A stretch of 64,000 nucleotides of DNA, taken from NCBI GenBank assembly GCA_902806565.1, contig CADCXA010000066.1:1240001-1304000 (forward strand). Reading direction: 5' to 3'. Both the position numbers and the translations under genes were made by a program. Positions 13,817-26,996 of this stretch are shown here, piece by piece. Each line of letters starts with the position of its first letter. The stretch's first letter is position 1. The notes under the pieces were generated by a model. It saw only the letters and a program-made list of their open reading frames with translations. It was not told the DNA's origin and did no database searches. Source of the stretch: Hypoxylon rubiginosum (Eukaryota; Ascomycota; Sordariomycetes; Xylariales; Hypoxylaceae).

Positions 13817-15660
13817 TTCTCGTCCTATCCGAGTTGCTCATACGAACTAGGGAAGCATCTCGGGGATGGGTGGTGTATGTCGGTCGGCATTCCTCGGCCG
13901 TGGACCAATTCTCGCCCGTTATGGGCTGATGTGGCTGCTTCTACAAGATATCTAGTGGCCTAGATCGACCTTGCGGCGCTGCTACCGGCATCCCATGCAT
14001 GATATATTAGACGGGCTGAAAAAGATGCAAGATTTCACTCGAGCAGGGGCTTAAAGGCCCCTGAGTGAATCAGCGTCTAAGTCGTAAAATCTCGAAGGGG
14101 CGCATCTAGCGTTGCTTCGAGAAAATACTTCATCATACCTTAGGTACAGACCATCTTCAACCACCAAGGAAATATCGCCCGCCTTGGGAGCGTCATCCCG
14201 CTAATCTTGACATGCAGTTAGCTACCAAATATGCCTCGATTTGGTATCCATTAGCGGAATGTCAACTCTAGACATGTACTAGAACGATCGTTCGAGTCTT
14301 TGACTTAATTAACTTAGACTATAGAGTGAAATTGGCCTCACACCCCCTTTACCACCCTGTTGAATGGGGCCCTGCGATCAATATATTGTGATTTCGAGAT
14401 AATTTCAGTTTTAGAGAAGTCGTTGGCCAAGATCATTGTGAAACCTCTACGTCCTTCCAAACTATTCACGAGAAGGTCTCTTACACGGGACACTATTGAA
14501 CATCAAGTTATATGATAAGATACATGTTCCGTAGATGAGAACTCTCCAAGCCAGTTAGAACCGTATATTAGCCACACTATACCCCCTTCATGAGCTCCTA
14601 GCTTGTCTACTAAGTCAAGATTCGATCACCACGAAAACAAAGCACGAGGTTATCCAAGTCATCTAGACCATATCTGGAAACTCCGTCCAAAGAATCTCTC
14701 CTCGGAATATTAAATTCAAGGAAGTAGAAACACAGACCTGCAGGTCAACCCAGGGGTCTATCGTGAGCTAGTGTCACCGACGTAATCACTTTTTGAAACT
14801 TGATAGCATGTCACCAGTTCTCCCGGCGATACCCTACTCCAGCCGGTAACTAACCCCAAGATCACATTAGACTCCGCACCAAACCGTTCTATTGGATTAA
14901 AGCGTATATGGCAATGAGAACCATCTTCTTACGACTTTTGTTGATCATAGCATACATACAACTCAGTCCGCATCGATCCACCAGTGTTACTTAGATAGAG
15001 GAGTGACCTAGATATCCTGGCTGATAGTTGAAGAATGAATACTTGCGCGGGTTGAACACACCTTACGAAACACAGTTCCTCCATATCGCTGTACCTTGGT
15101 ATTGCGTCTGTTTAGATCACGAGGGCTCGCACGCAAGAGAGACACAACTCCGTGGTCGGTCATGGACGAGACATGGGGTCAAGCAATACTACGGAAGACT
15201 GATACATAAATGGATGCGAGACGACTCTATCTACGGTGCCGGTCCAAATATAGACTAGATGGGTTAAGCCCGTTTAGATACCGAGGAGAGGAAAAGGTAG
15301 ATCCGGCTCTTTCAAATTGCCCTACCTCACAGGTTACATATGACAACAGGTTCCCCCCTAAGGACTAAGGTGCGCTATGAATAAGCGAGCCAACTCCCTC
15401 TTCCCACATTTCTACGGAAATACTCCAGCCTTATTTTATTAGTCAGGCGAAGAGATGGTTACACCCACAGATCCTTTATTCCACCCAAGCCGTTGGACTG
15501 GGACTGCAAGCAGGGGTCCAGGATAAAAGGAATTCCCACGAATCTAGCTTTCGAAAGCAACTCGCGCAAACCACTGCTCCTTGGAATGACATCAACACAA
15601 CCTCCTACTCGATGAATTGACGCATACACACACACATACACCAACACACTAGATGGCCAT

Positions 15661-18600
15661 TGTCACCCATCCCATCTCTCTGTCCTCTCCACCAATCTCG
15701 TCATTAATCAGCTCCCACTAAGCACCTTTGTATCTTGCCAGTGCACTATGAGGTAGGTTAGGTAAATCGATACAGGGCTCGCCCGTTGCAGGGACAGGCG
15801 TCGTAGATCATCCGAGCAGATCCCCAAGATCTCTTTGGGGGGCAAGGTTCTAGTAGCTAACCTAAGCCATCTTCGAACATACATAGGTAGGTACACATAC
15901 ACACCACATACCACATACCTATTGTCATATGTAGTAGGTCCACGCATAAGCACCAACCCAACCGCAACCGCAACCCACTTTCTCACATGCTTTTCTTTCC
16001 CGCGGGAGGCTCATCACGCCAGACGGCTTCTTCCATGGGAACTACCTACCTCTAATGGTACGAGACCGCGCCTATTTGCTTCTTGCTTGCGCGACACATT
16101 TACGGTACCTCACTTTCTAGGTAGATACCTAGGTAGATAGCTAAGATAGGGTATATATCTACGTGTCACCCACACACGGCACTTATCAGTTGTCGATCAT
16201 GGATTTAAGGCCCCCCCTTTTTTCGGTTCCACCCGGTTTTCGCGAGCAAAAGAAAACTTCTGTCAGCCTCTGGGTGACGACCCTGACAGCCCTGATTTAT
16301 ATTACGGCAAGCTCGGTATTGGCTGGGCTGATCTGGGTTGGGAGGCGTAGATGGGAGGGAGGGATGGCCCGAGGTGACAGTGACAACCAGAAATGCCATG
16401 TTCCCCGAAGGCGCTTCCCTGGCCTGCCGAGATTAACATGTTCCCTAGGTGCAGGCTGCAGGCTCCCGTAGGGTTAGGGAGGGGGCAGCAGGATGTTGTT
16501 TGGGGGGTCCGAGCTGAGGATCCCTCCATCACATCGAATTTCGAACCAAGGTACCTAATCTAATGAGCCCTGTGGTTCTTTTTTTTTCCATCATCAAACT
16601 CATTTACATAGGTAGGTACCGCGTTGCCATCTTGTTCTTTTGCTGCTCTTGCCGGCCGGGATAATTGCAGCGTCGTGGCTCATCTCTTTCGTTGAGAAAA
16701 TAAGCAAGTAGCCTTTCCCCTGCAACAAGGCACACGGTCTGTACTTTTACGCCTCAGGATCCCAATGAGGCATGGGCCTCGTTGTCTCGACCAGTATCCG
16801 TTCACAGTATCAATACGCGCGTACCTAACTTTAGTCTTCGCCGGAACACACACACGCACACCCCTACACATAGACATTTACATTACCAGCGTCTAATGTT
16901 ACTCACGTGGCTGGCAGAACCAACGTAGCAAAAAAAGGGACCCATTCTTCGGATCGACGCACCGGGCTAGAAAGAAGAAAAGTCGCAGAAGAAGAAGGGG
17001 TCCTCTTTGCTTCTTTCTTCTCCTGCTACGCTCCCCAAAATAAGCGATAGGCGCAGTGTGACTTGAAACGTAGAGCCATCGTAGCATTTGTGACAAGTCG
17101 CTGAGCTTATTCTCGTTAGAGACGTTCTCTAATCTCGCTTTGCCCATTCTGCTTTTGCTTATTCCTCGTAAATTCTGCGCGTGCTTTCGACGTGACCAAA
17201 AAACCGACTCCACTCGAATCGAAGTGTTGTTCAAGTTCATACTCGGGTCTCCCGTCTGTCGACGTAGGTATGTCAACAACTCAGGCACGGGCGCCTTTGT
17301 CCAACCTAAGCATCCTTCCTTACTACAGCTAGTCCAGGGGTTCACAAGAGCCACTGAGGTAGTCGGCTTCTCTGAACGTGAGTGAGCTAGGTGATAGGCA
17401 GCCACGTCCAATGATCGCCGTCGCCTATCAACTTAGTAAATAAAGGAGGGTGTTATTGCGGAGGACGCTCCGCCACCTTCTGCACGCAATCACATCTAGA
17501 TCGACCGACAGGAAGGGGAAGAAGGGTTGCCAAGAAAAGGCTTGAAGGGTTAGCTACCCTGTAGCTAGCGCCGCACGGGATTACCTATAGCTTTTCAGCA
17601 TCGCAGCAGTAGCAACGGTGGCGAGGTTCGAGACTGGCCCCGGGAGCAGCTCCTTGACGTTCTACAAGAACCCACCAGAGGACCCTTTGGCTACCGCCGC
17701 CACTACTGCTGCTGGCTGACGATCCCCCCGTAAGCAAGGGCACGCTCACCGGATGCAGCCTCTCTCCCCCTCCACTCCTAGGTAACTTACATACATATGT
17801 GCCGTGCCTTGCACCCGGGAGCGCCGATCCCATCCCGCGTCTTGCCTTCGCTGAAACCCTTCTCGCCCGACGATCATCTGGTCCAAGAGATCGGCCTTGG
17901 GCTCTGCGCATCAGCCTTTTTTCCGCATACGTACATGTCTACCTAGATTACGGGGGAGAAGGGGGCACCCCATCTCACGTGTCGATCCTTTCGCCGGCAT
18001 GGGACGGCGCCCCTGGGCGGAGGGTTGGCAGGTTGGCAGGATATCGGTGCCTCATATCTACGTACATAGATGAACCCGACCTCTGTCGTGTCACGGCAGA
18101 TGGGCTTTCCCCCCACTGGCGTAACCTGGCCATCGCAGGGAGAAGGCCGAAGGCTTGGGGGGTAGCTCTTGCCTCGCTCGCGAAACAGCCACTGATCGTG
18201 GCTTGCGTCTTCGGTGTAACGGTCGTGGGAAAAGCTTAGGGAGAGGAGGGGAGTGTGTGCGCCGCGACATAGAAGAATGCCGTGGCCATCAAGGATCTCA
18301 CACAAGCGGCTCTACAACTTAACCTAGCGAGTCTGGCGGCTATTGCCAGCCTTCACGATCTCCCTCCACGCATTATGATGTTTAAACTCCACGCCAAGTT
18401 GGCAGGACTGCTGCTCCATGCCGAGGCTCCTCAGCCCTTTTCCCATCGTGTGTGTGTGAGTGAGTGAGTGTGTACAACACCGGGGCTTTATCCCATTAGA
18501 GGGACGCGGAGGAACCTGCAGTAGTTCCCTTTTACCAGTTCGTCGCAAGAAGTTGCACGGGATTGTGTAGATCGTCACTACATTATATGAAAGTTGCCTC

Positions 18601-20048
18601 CAACCAGCCCGATTTGAAGTATCGTGTGTATTCTTCGATGATGTCCTCGACGACAGATTCAGAACTAAGGGGTGCTGTGCAGCGGATATTGATTGCTGAA
18701 TTAGTAGGAAACCGAAAAAGGGGTTACACCACTTGCACAGCTCCTGATTAAGTATACTCTGAGGTAATATGTAGAATGACGTACTTAGGTCACGATGATG
18801 ACAGACTTCTTTATCCACCATCTATCTAGGTGACTGTGAGATGCTTCCACAAGCTATTCTTGCCCTCGCAAAAAATTGAGTCTCTCTCTACCTTAGGAGG
18901 TAGGTAGACAAGTATGATGTTCGTAGCCGGTGTGTACAAGACTTTGTAGATAGATGTAAGAATACGTAACTAAAATATGGTAGAAGTTGCCTGCAACCGC
19001 CTATGTACCTAGGTCGGTATCATATAACAAGTTCTTAGTTTTACCTTATACTTGCTTCTAACTCAGGGCTGGAGTTGGAATAATCGTTGATGCCTATGCT
19101 ATGCGCCTAGGTAGGCAATTATTTTTTATTCGAATGATTATTCCTTACCCCTACTCACTAGGTGCTGGTTCTATCTTACCAATAACTACACCACGATCGT
19201 AAGTCCCCTTGTTCGATTACTGATATCGAGATCGGCCAACTAACGCGTGTCTCGCCTCTCGCCTCTCGCCTCTCGCAAGTTATCGCTGCTAGCCGTCGTC
19301 GGCATTCTCTTCTCCGGACAAGAACCTAGCCTCCCTCCGGTGCGCCGGGTCTCACATGTTGCGAGCTATCAGCTATCCGGAACATCAGAATAAACACCGA
19401 GTACCGTCTGGTCGATATCACTAGCGCCTCATGTTACGGGTGGGCGTGGTAACAGGCCTCATTGGTTACTTACCTCGTGTGAATCACGGAGTGGTTGCTA
19501 GATTAGGTGAACGAAGCCTTTCGGAACGATCATTTCGTACATGGGGGGTCCTAGGAAAATGCTGCAGTGTGAACTTCAGAGCTCTAGGAACTCACCCCAA
19601 AAACGAATTGAGTAACACAGGCAGTCCATTTAAGGTCTGAAACAATAAGCTTTATGTCTCGCAAATTCTCCGGTGCCGCCCAGACATCGGAGGCCGAAAT
19701 CCGAAAGATGACGGCCGCATAGTCGGATGTGGCCGGCTACACCGGCCACAGTCAGGGAGGATCTTGCCATGTTGGTAGAAGAGGCCTCTACCTTCCGCTA
19801 TCTAGATACCTAGGTAGCAAAACAGAGGTTGGGCGATTGCAGTGTAGCTACCCCTAACTTAGTAGGAATCATAGAGTGATAGCACTGTTGACAATTCCAT
19901 TCACCATGAAAGGTGCTATTAGCTATGAGGAGTCATATCATAGATGTTCTACTCGTAGGGGTCGTATAAAATATGTGCTAGGCTTCTAGCATCAACAAAG
20001 TTAGTTTGTGATATATCCTGACCAATCTATTTCCCTAAGGCGATGTAT
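15661..20048. other. Gene-poor intergenic region
   Basis: No gene recognised. Open frames of 100-170 codons near 16.2, 16.9-17.4 and 17.6-18.3 kb lack motifs and partly overlap on opposite strands. Several copies of the TAGGTAGG/CCTAGG motif are present (15883-15894, 16117-16140, 16608-16620, 19006-19019, 19105-19116, 19807-19816). A short GCCTCTC tandem lies at about 19,250-19,277. Confidence 0.4.
16117..16140. repeat. Tandem CTAGGTAGATA motif
   Basis: Two CTAGGTAGATA-like units in tandem, one of them with a full TACCTAGGTA palindrome. It belongs to the same dispersed intergenic family. Confidence 0.55.
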
Positions 20049-22221
20049 CTATGCGTCTAGCTTGAGCTTCTCTAGCATTATATCGATTTTCTGTAGCAGA
20101 ATTTGATAGTTTATGGCGTCAGATGCGAACTCATCCTCAACCAGCTCTCCATCGAGGGTTCTAACCACACCGCCTGTGCTGGCTAGAGCTTCTGGCACAC
20201 CTGCCTTTGCGGCGATGGGCTTGGTGTCTTCTGTCCCCAGAGCGAGGTCCTTAGTTCCATTTGCCATACGCGAGGGGTTATTGACCTTATCTTCCGCATT
20301 AACGGCACTGGGCTGCGAGTTTAGCAGTTCCGCTGCTTCAGCGCTAATCTCGCCATTCTCGTCCATCATCTCATCCAACCCAGCATCTTCAAACCGTAGT
20401 CTAAAACGTTCGGACAAATAGTACCGGATATCGTCTAGCAATTCGATCGTATCCGTCTCTTCTCTTGTTTTAAGTCGTGATGCACTCTCTTGGATTAGCT
20501 CCATGAACTCCTCATCGTCTATGTAGTCTTCTAGGCGGTAAGCGAGATACCTCGCCGCAAATTCTTCTAGCCGCTGGACTCGCAAATCCCAAGCTGCGTG
20601 TATGACGTCGTATACGTTGATGGGTTCAACCTCGACTTCCACGGCGTCCTCATCTCCGTGAGTATGTGTCCGGTCGATTAGCACGTTATTGTTTCCACTA
20701 CCTAATGTGCTGATAGCGACCGCAGCTTTACTCTTCAGTTTGTCCAGGAATAGCATATCGGAAGCATAGAGTATGTCTAGGCCCAGGTCGAGAGGACATT
20801 CGGCTTTCTCGGTATAGAGAAATGCGAGAATAATCTCAAGCACCTCAGGTAGACAGTCTACCTTAATGATATGCAGGTGCTCGAATACTTGGGCCTCGCG
20901 GAACTGGCTGGAAAACATGATTTCAAAGTAGGGTGAGCGAATAAGCATCGCTTTGTGTGCGGGATACAAGACTGATTTCCTGGCTTTCCTAGCACCGTTC
21001 TGCTTTCGCGGTTCGGCAGCTGGGCCGATAGGGATTCCGTTTGATTCTTCTTGTGCGTCAAGATCGTCCTCTTCGTCGCCCTCCTCATCAGCCCGTAGAA
21101 GACAATCAGCGAATATGGAATTATCATGAGGCCACTTGACTTCATTCACCTTCCGGCTATCGACGACCATCTTGTGCCCTAGGACTTTTTCTTGGAAAAA
21201 GCTGTCGATTTGCCGCTGAGCTCGATTGACTTCATCTTGGTGTCTTTGCCGCGCTAATCGCCGGTCATTGCCTGAGAGAATAGCTTCCCACAGCTTGTCA
21301 ATCTCTAACTGTTTGCTAATTTTATCAATGCCAGTTAGGACTTCTTCCTCGGTACTGCTACTTCGGGTGTCGACCAAGTCCCTTGGGATGTCGCCTAGGT
21401 ATAGATACCGTAGGACAATCTGAAAAGACTCGATAGGTATGGACTGAGGTAGTTTCCACGTCTCTGTTTCTGGAGCCTCCGCGAGTTTCTTCTGGAAGTA
21501 GGGAGTTCTAGCGGACAGAAGGAACTTGTGAAGCTCAAACGACTTCGATGCTGCTATCAGGGTTATATCAGAGGTCTTTGGCGTATCCCTGGAAAGGAGG
21601 ACGCTGATATGAGCAGCCCACGGCTGCAAAGGATCGGTGGATTTTGAGTAGTCATATTTTAGCAGCAAGTTTCGGATCTTGTCGTTTAGAGCATTGTATA
21701 TACACCGCTCGCCTTGAAACGTGTCCCGCTCCGCTAAAGCACCAGACTCAACTATGGCGACTGAAATTAGTACGGCTACCGAGGATCTCTACGTGTATCT
21801 TCAACAACCCGGGGGGATTCTCATATAGAAGTCTATGTGACATTATACCGGGCTGGGAGCGTAGTTCTAGCTTGGGTAGATACGGAATACGTACGCAATA
21901 GCTCAACTAGCTCATAATGCCCGCAGAGACTTGCCTAGACGGTAGTTAGCTGCCTGAGATTCTTCAAGGGCAACAAACTAGTAGGCAAGCTCTACTCACA
22001 ATGATGAGTGGAGTGTAGTCGAACCTATCTTTGCCGTTTATATTCACACCGGCGGAGATCAACTCTTGCGTTCGCTTCAGGTCCCCTCGTCGGCAAACTT
22101 GCAGGAGCTCATTGAACTCCTCGCTCAGATCGAGTGGATTCTCATCGCGAAGTACGCCGCTCTTCACTAATTCAAGATCATCCTTCAGCTTTGCTTCTAG
22201 TTCGTGCTTTCGGAGAACCAT
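20049..22221 (-). CDS. Ankyrin/double-BTB domain protein (Btb3-like, probable Cul3 adaptor)
   Basis: Three exons on the minus strand: 22221-22000, a 40-nt micro-exon at 21934-21895, and 21751-20049. They give 654 residues. Splice ends are GTGAGT...TAG and GTACGT...TAG. The micro-exon restores a textbook ankyrin unit (ASLCGHYELVELL then LESGALAERD), which supports the model strongly. After the ankyrin region (about 38-105) come a first BTB/POZ domain (about 133-212) and a second (about 345-440), separated by an acidic linker; the C-terminal third is acidic and helical. Fission-yeast Btb3 has the same ankyrin plus BTB layout and binds cullin Pcu3, so a role as substrate adaptor for a CUL3 ubiquitin ligase is likely but inferred. 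It is divergent from the NIMA-like kinase gene, with about 710 bp between the start codons. Confidence 0.88.
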
Positions 22222-22931
22222 GGTAGATCAGGGGCTGAGATGGATAAGATGATCCAAGAGGGCAATAAACCAATCTCGTTTGAATAACGTCGAGTGAATT
22301 GTCAAAGAAATATGAAGTCCGATAACTCCGATGGAGTGACTTTAGATGCTGATGATGCATACCTAAATGATTTGCCATTGCCATTGGTCACTAAGTCAAG
22401 TAGTGCGGGTAAAATCAGAGTCGGTATCTTTTTGCTGCTATGTCATCAATGGCAAGGGAGAGGAGCCGTAGTGTCACCTGACCAGGGAGTGGGGGCTTAC
22501 AAAATGACGATTAAATTTTAATGTTTGTCGATAAGGATAAGCATCTCCAACAAATCTCCAATTGTGCTCGGACCAATGTGAGCTACTAAAAATGGGGCGT
22601 TGCTGTGGTCACGGCAAGTTTGTTGACTAAAACCAAATAAGTCCACCGCCGAAAGAGACCCGTTACCCAGGAACGTCGTTTTAGCTCCAGGTACACACAC
22701 AATCATGCATAATCTTTCTTGCACACCTGCAGCTTTCTAGAGAAATTCCATGCTCACTTTTTGTTCAACAACAACTCTTCCTTTGGTTGAGCATTGAATG
22801 CCTCTAGCTATAGCTAGGAACTCTTCCAATACCTTTCTGTTCTCTAAATCAGTATTCCTTGCCCTTCTTTCTATGGCATAGCATAGCACTATACTGTCCA
22901 AACAAAAAGTGCTGTGTATATCCAATTCATC
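22222..22931. promoter_or_regulatory. Divergent intergenic/promoter region
   Basis: These 710 bp separate the start codons of the ankyrin-BTB gene (minus) and the NIMA-like kinase gene (plus) and must contain both promoters and leaders. I could not identify specific factor sites with confidence. Confidence 0.5.
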
Positions 22932-25242
22932 ATGCCGCCGCCTATAAGTTCTCAGTATGATGTGTTGGAGAAGATTGGTAAGTCTCCGAAAACCTCTCAC
23001 CTCTCGTCTCTCTAGTCTCTCTAGTCTTCGAGACTCCTTGTGCCATTACTGGCGACGGCGATAACTAACGTGAACATCGCAATTGTAGGCCATGGCTCGT
23101 TTGGCATCATCCGAAAGGTCCGACGAAAGGTGGATGGCATGATCCTCTGTCGCAAGGAGATTAGCTACTTGAAGATGTCGCAGAAAGAACGAGAACAATT
23201 GCACGCCGAATTCCAAATTCTTTCCACTCTTCGACATCCCAACATTGTTGGCTACTACGAACGCGACCACCTGAAGCAATCCCAAGACCTTCATTTCTAC
23301 ATGGAGTATTGCGGCAATGGTGACCTCGGATGCTACATTCAGAAACTCGTCAAACAGCAGGTATATGCCCAGGAGGCCTTTGTTTGGCAGATTTTCTCCC
23401 AGCTCGTTACTGCATTATATCGTTGTCACTATGGTGTTGACCCTCCCAGAGTGGGAAAGAATGTCATGGAGATCGGGACTGCGGATTCGAAACCACCGCA
23501 GGGAGCCATGACAATCCTTCACCGAGATCTGAAGCCAGAGAATGGTATGCGAATCGCGTGATTTCAGTTTAAACGCTTGCTAATACTTGGCAGTCTTTCT
23601 TGGAGAGGATAATTCGGTCAAGCTTGGCGATTTCGGTCTGTCCAAGATGATTCAGTCGCACGACTTCGCTTCGACCTATGTCGGTACACCCTTTTATATG
23701 TCTCCCGAGATCTGCGCCGCCGAACGATACACGCTCAAGTCAGACATTTGGTCATTGGGTTGCATAATATACGAGCTCTGCGCCCGAGAGCCTCCGTTTA
23801 ATGCGAAGACGCATTTTCAACTCATCCAGAAGATCAAGGAGGGCAAGGTTTCACCCCTTCCCCGAGTGTACTCGGCCGAGTTGATGGCAGTAATCAAAGA
23901 CTGTCTGAGGATCAACCCTGACTTGCGACCCGATACTGCATCGTTGCTCAACCTTCCAGTTGTTCGACTAGTACGGAGGGAACGAGAAGCTGTGGAGACC
24001 AAGCAAAACGTAGAGCGAGATAAAATCCAGCTCAGGAACGAACAAAACGAGCTCAAGAACCAGCAAGAAGAGCTCAAGATGAAGGAGAAGGAACTTGAGC
24101 GCCAGCGTGCTGGTCTCGAGGCTGACAAGCTCTACATCCGACAAGAGATTGACGGACAATTACGACGAGAGTGGGAAGTCAAGGCACGACTGGAGATAGA
24201 CCGCCTTGTCAACGAAGAGATTGAACAACTCCAAAGGCGCTTCGAAGCAGAGGTAGAAGCGCGGGTCCAGGAGGAGCTAGAGAAGAAGAGAAGCGTCTCA
24301 TTTGGGCCTGTGGAGGTTTTAGATACATCGCCGTTGTCCAAGTCGGATTTCCCACGATCTTTCGCCACCACCTCAGACTGCGACTTTCCGTCCACTACAG
24401 ACATTACCGAGTTCTCCGTTGCTGAATCACCAGAGGATGTGCAGGCTTTTAAGAAGAGCTCGCGCGCCCCGTTCGGTCGGGCTCAGACCATGTTTGAACG
24501 TGCTCCTGGAACACCTATGGATGTCGATATGGCATCACCATCACCAATTGCTATTGCATCTCTGTCGCTATCGCCTCGTCGTACTAACATTACGAAGGCA
24601 CCGACAGGCAACAAGCCCTCCATATTCGATCAGGATCATGACGAATCCCGCCTAAGGATAGAACTGAGTGTATCTGACTCCGAAGATGACGACACTCCTA
24701 TCATCCCATCGCCGACCCGCCCGCCGCGGTCGACCAAGAACCCTTTCGGTCCTCAGCGACCAGTTCTAACCACCACCAAGACGGCTCCTGTCAACCGCCT
24801 CAAGAACCAATTCTCACTAAACAAGCCAGTCCCGCCTGTACCGGCCTCTGTTCCGGAGCTCCAATTGCGCACCCAGACTAGCAACGGTGCTCTTCGGGAG
24901 CGAGGAAACTCCCCCAACCGCAGACTGAGCAAAATTCCCTCGGTTGTCAACCTTGGCGCGCAAAATGGAGAGAATGGCCTTCAACGGAAGCCTTCTCTGA
25001 AGAAGGACCAGGACCAGACCCTCACCAAGGTGGCGGTCAAGAACAACATCAGGGGTCGTACGCTTGTTGAGCTTCAGCAGGCGCGAGCCGGCGGTCGGCC
25101 AGTCGAGAACGCAGTTAGCCCTAAGCGGACTTCCAAGGACCGACTGCTCGCCGCCGACTCCCCGGCCGTGTGGGATCCCGAGAAGGATGAGATGCCCAGC
25201 CCCTTCTTGATCCGCAAGAAGCAGCCGATGGCTCGAGTCTGA
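22932..25242 (+). CDS. nimA: NIMA-type serine/threonine kinase
   Basis: Three exons, 22932-22977, 23089-23544 and 23594-25242, with GTAAGT...TAG and GTATGC...CAG introns, encode 716 residues, close to the ~700 of Aspergillus NIMA. The glycine loop is GHGSFG (16-21) and the ATP lysine is K38. The catalytic loop HRDLKPEN runs 160-167 with D162, and DFG is at 180-182. The activation segment FASTYVGTPFYMSPE places a threonine at 199, the same number as the activating T199 of A. nidulans NIMA. An insert of about 30 residues before HRD (about 130-158) is typical of fungal NIMA. A long coiled coil (about 295-403) follows the kinase domain. The tail is disordered and rich in Ser/Thr-Pro sites. NIMA drives mitotic entry and chromatin condensation in the nucleus. 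The first ATG is followed by MPPPISSQYDVLEKIG, the usual start of the domain. Confidence 0.95.
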
Positions 25243-26390
25243 ACGAACAGAAAACACACATACACACCCCATCCCCATCCGCCCTTTCCTCGGATGGATG
25301 TAATTGAGTAGACGAGTCTCACGATATACCCACGCATAGCTTTGACATGCCATGTCAGCCTCCTTTTTATTTCCTTTGTCGTTACCGAAGGGGGTGGTTA
25401 ATCTGGATAGGGCGGGCGGAGGTTAATGACGTCTGGGCGTCGCATGCATTCGTCTCGTGTTTGACTCGTATTGGTATCATCCCATGAAACTGGTTTATCT
25501 ACAGACACAGGGCAGGCGTTTTTATGTTGCCGCGAAAGAAACGGCAACGCAAGATTCGTTACAGAGAGTTCCGGCGGCGTATTCGGTTGGTTCGTCTTCG
25601 GGGCCGGTTAGATACGACTCCCACTTGTGTATAAGTCGATTGCGAATTGTTACTTAAAACTACACGATGAGTTCCTTGACGTGTTTAAGGCGAGCTCGTG
25701 ATGCTATGTGTAAACTAACCGTATTTGTTGTCGTGTGCTTGCTTGATATTGAAGATTCTCGACTGTTGATAATATCACACATGGCAGAAGATCGAGATTG
25801 CTTTCGAGGATGCTTAAAGGGCCACTCATAGTTTTATGTTCCAACGTTATGTTTTCGAAGTTTTTATTTATTGCATTGTTATTCTATTTCCACAACATAT
25901 CCCCAAAATGTTGACGGTCTTGCCATAACTGCAACTGGGTATATATCAGTTAAACTTCGACAAGCACTTCCTCTGCTTGCTGAACCCGGCATGGCGAGTC
26001 TTAAAGCAAGCCTTCGAGGCGAGCATTACGAGTTCGGCGTGACATCTCCTCCGATAAGTGAGAAACTTCCTATGTGTCCGTGAGTTCTCGTAGGGCGTAC
26101 CAGGCGATCATGTAGACGTTGCTCCAAACTATCCCAGAATCTTGGGCGCCCTAATCATCGCAAAAGAAAAGAAAGTTGTCATCTTGTTGGGTTGGTTGAT
26201 TTGCGTCTAAGCATTGTTCTAGCTAGCACGTCAGTCCCCTTCTAAACAATATCGACAATTAAGCTACGCCATATGCCTTCGTCTACCCGAAAGCTAGGCG
26301 CACTGGAGTTAGGTAGACTCACGGTTCTGAGTGTCACAATCACCAACCGAAAAAGCGCCGTTCTTGTTCTGGTTGGCGGTTTGGGAACAC
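25243..26390. other. Intergenic region
   Basis: This lies downstream of the kinase gene and of the 3' end of the next minus-strand gene. It begins with the presumed kinase 3' UTR. I see no further gene. Confidence 0.5.
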
Positions 26391-26996
26391 TCATTCTTCT
26401 GGCTGCTGCACACTCGCTCCACAGCGCCCGAGAAGTCGGTCTATCATTGACCACTCAGTTAGCTGTGCGTTCTGCGTATACGCACTGACGGACAGAAAGA
26501 ATAGGCTCTTTGCAGAGGCGAGGGGGGGGAAGTAGGCGGAGGTGATCGGGGACGTACGAAAGTGTCATCGGAGTTGGTGCCGACGACCTTGAATGGCCGC
26601 TTGTCGTCGTCATTCGCTAGTATCTGCCATTGTGTCCCCGTCAGACAGACTCTACTACGCCATAGCTATTGTTGCAAAAACCTAGGTGGCATCTACGGAT
26701 ATGCGAGATCGGAAAAGGACATACCTGTGCCGGGAGCTTATCCCCTAATCCGCCTTTGAATTGCTACGCGGGACAAGTCAGATACACACACAATTGTGCC
26801 GCACGATGGCTTCCCGAACAACAGGAGAATAGACATGCACTTAGGTACGAACCTGAAAATCTGTGTCCGACTGCCTCGCGAATAAACCCATCCGGAAATC
26901 GAAGTCCCGCCGTATGTCTTCCACGATGTTGCCCGCCATCACCCCGGCCAGCAGTCCCGCAAAGAGCGAGGTAGAAACGGCGCCTCGGCACTTCAT
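26391..26996 (-). CDS. Possible small secreted or membrane-anchored protein
   Basis: Inferred by splicing short open segments on the minus strand: 26996-26853, 26665-26558 and 26471-26391. All junctions are phase 0 (GTTCGT...TAG and GTACGT...CAG), giving 110 residues that end in QQPEE. The N terminus (MKCRGAVSTSLFAGLLAGVMAG) is hydrophobic and could be a signal peptide or membrane anchor. The rest has few cysteines and a region CLTGTQWQILANDDDKRPFK. I do not recognise a family. The three consistent in-frame junctions argue for a real gene, but chance cannot be excluded and an alternative acceptor at the third exon would stop early. Long-range context gives no function. Confidence 0.4.

Larger units (their letters stand above)
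11581..15660. other. Gene-free region, possibly decayed repeat DNA
   Basis: Stop codons are dense in all frames and no long open frame exists for about 4 kb. Two short plus-strand translations near 14910-14990 and 15160-15250 (including RLLLIIAYIQLS and HGVKQYYGRLIHKW) faintly recall Ty1/copia reverse-transcriptase segments, but the match is too weak to call. A CT microsatellite sits at 13797-13816 and a TAGGTAGG motif cluster at 12358-12380. Confidence 0.3.

Noticed and set aside
16899..17411. 170-codon minus-strand frame
   Set aside because: Composition changes abruptly within it (Lys/Arg then Phe/Leu runs from poly-purine DNA). No family resemblance.
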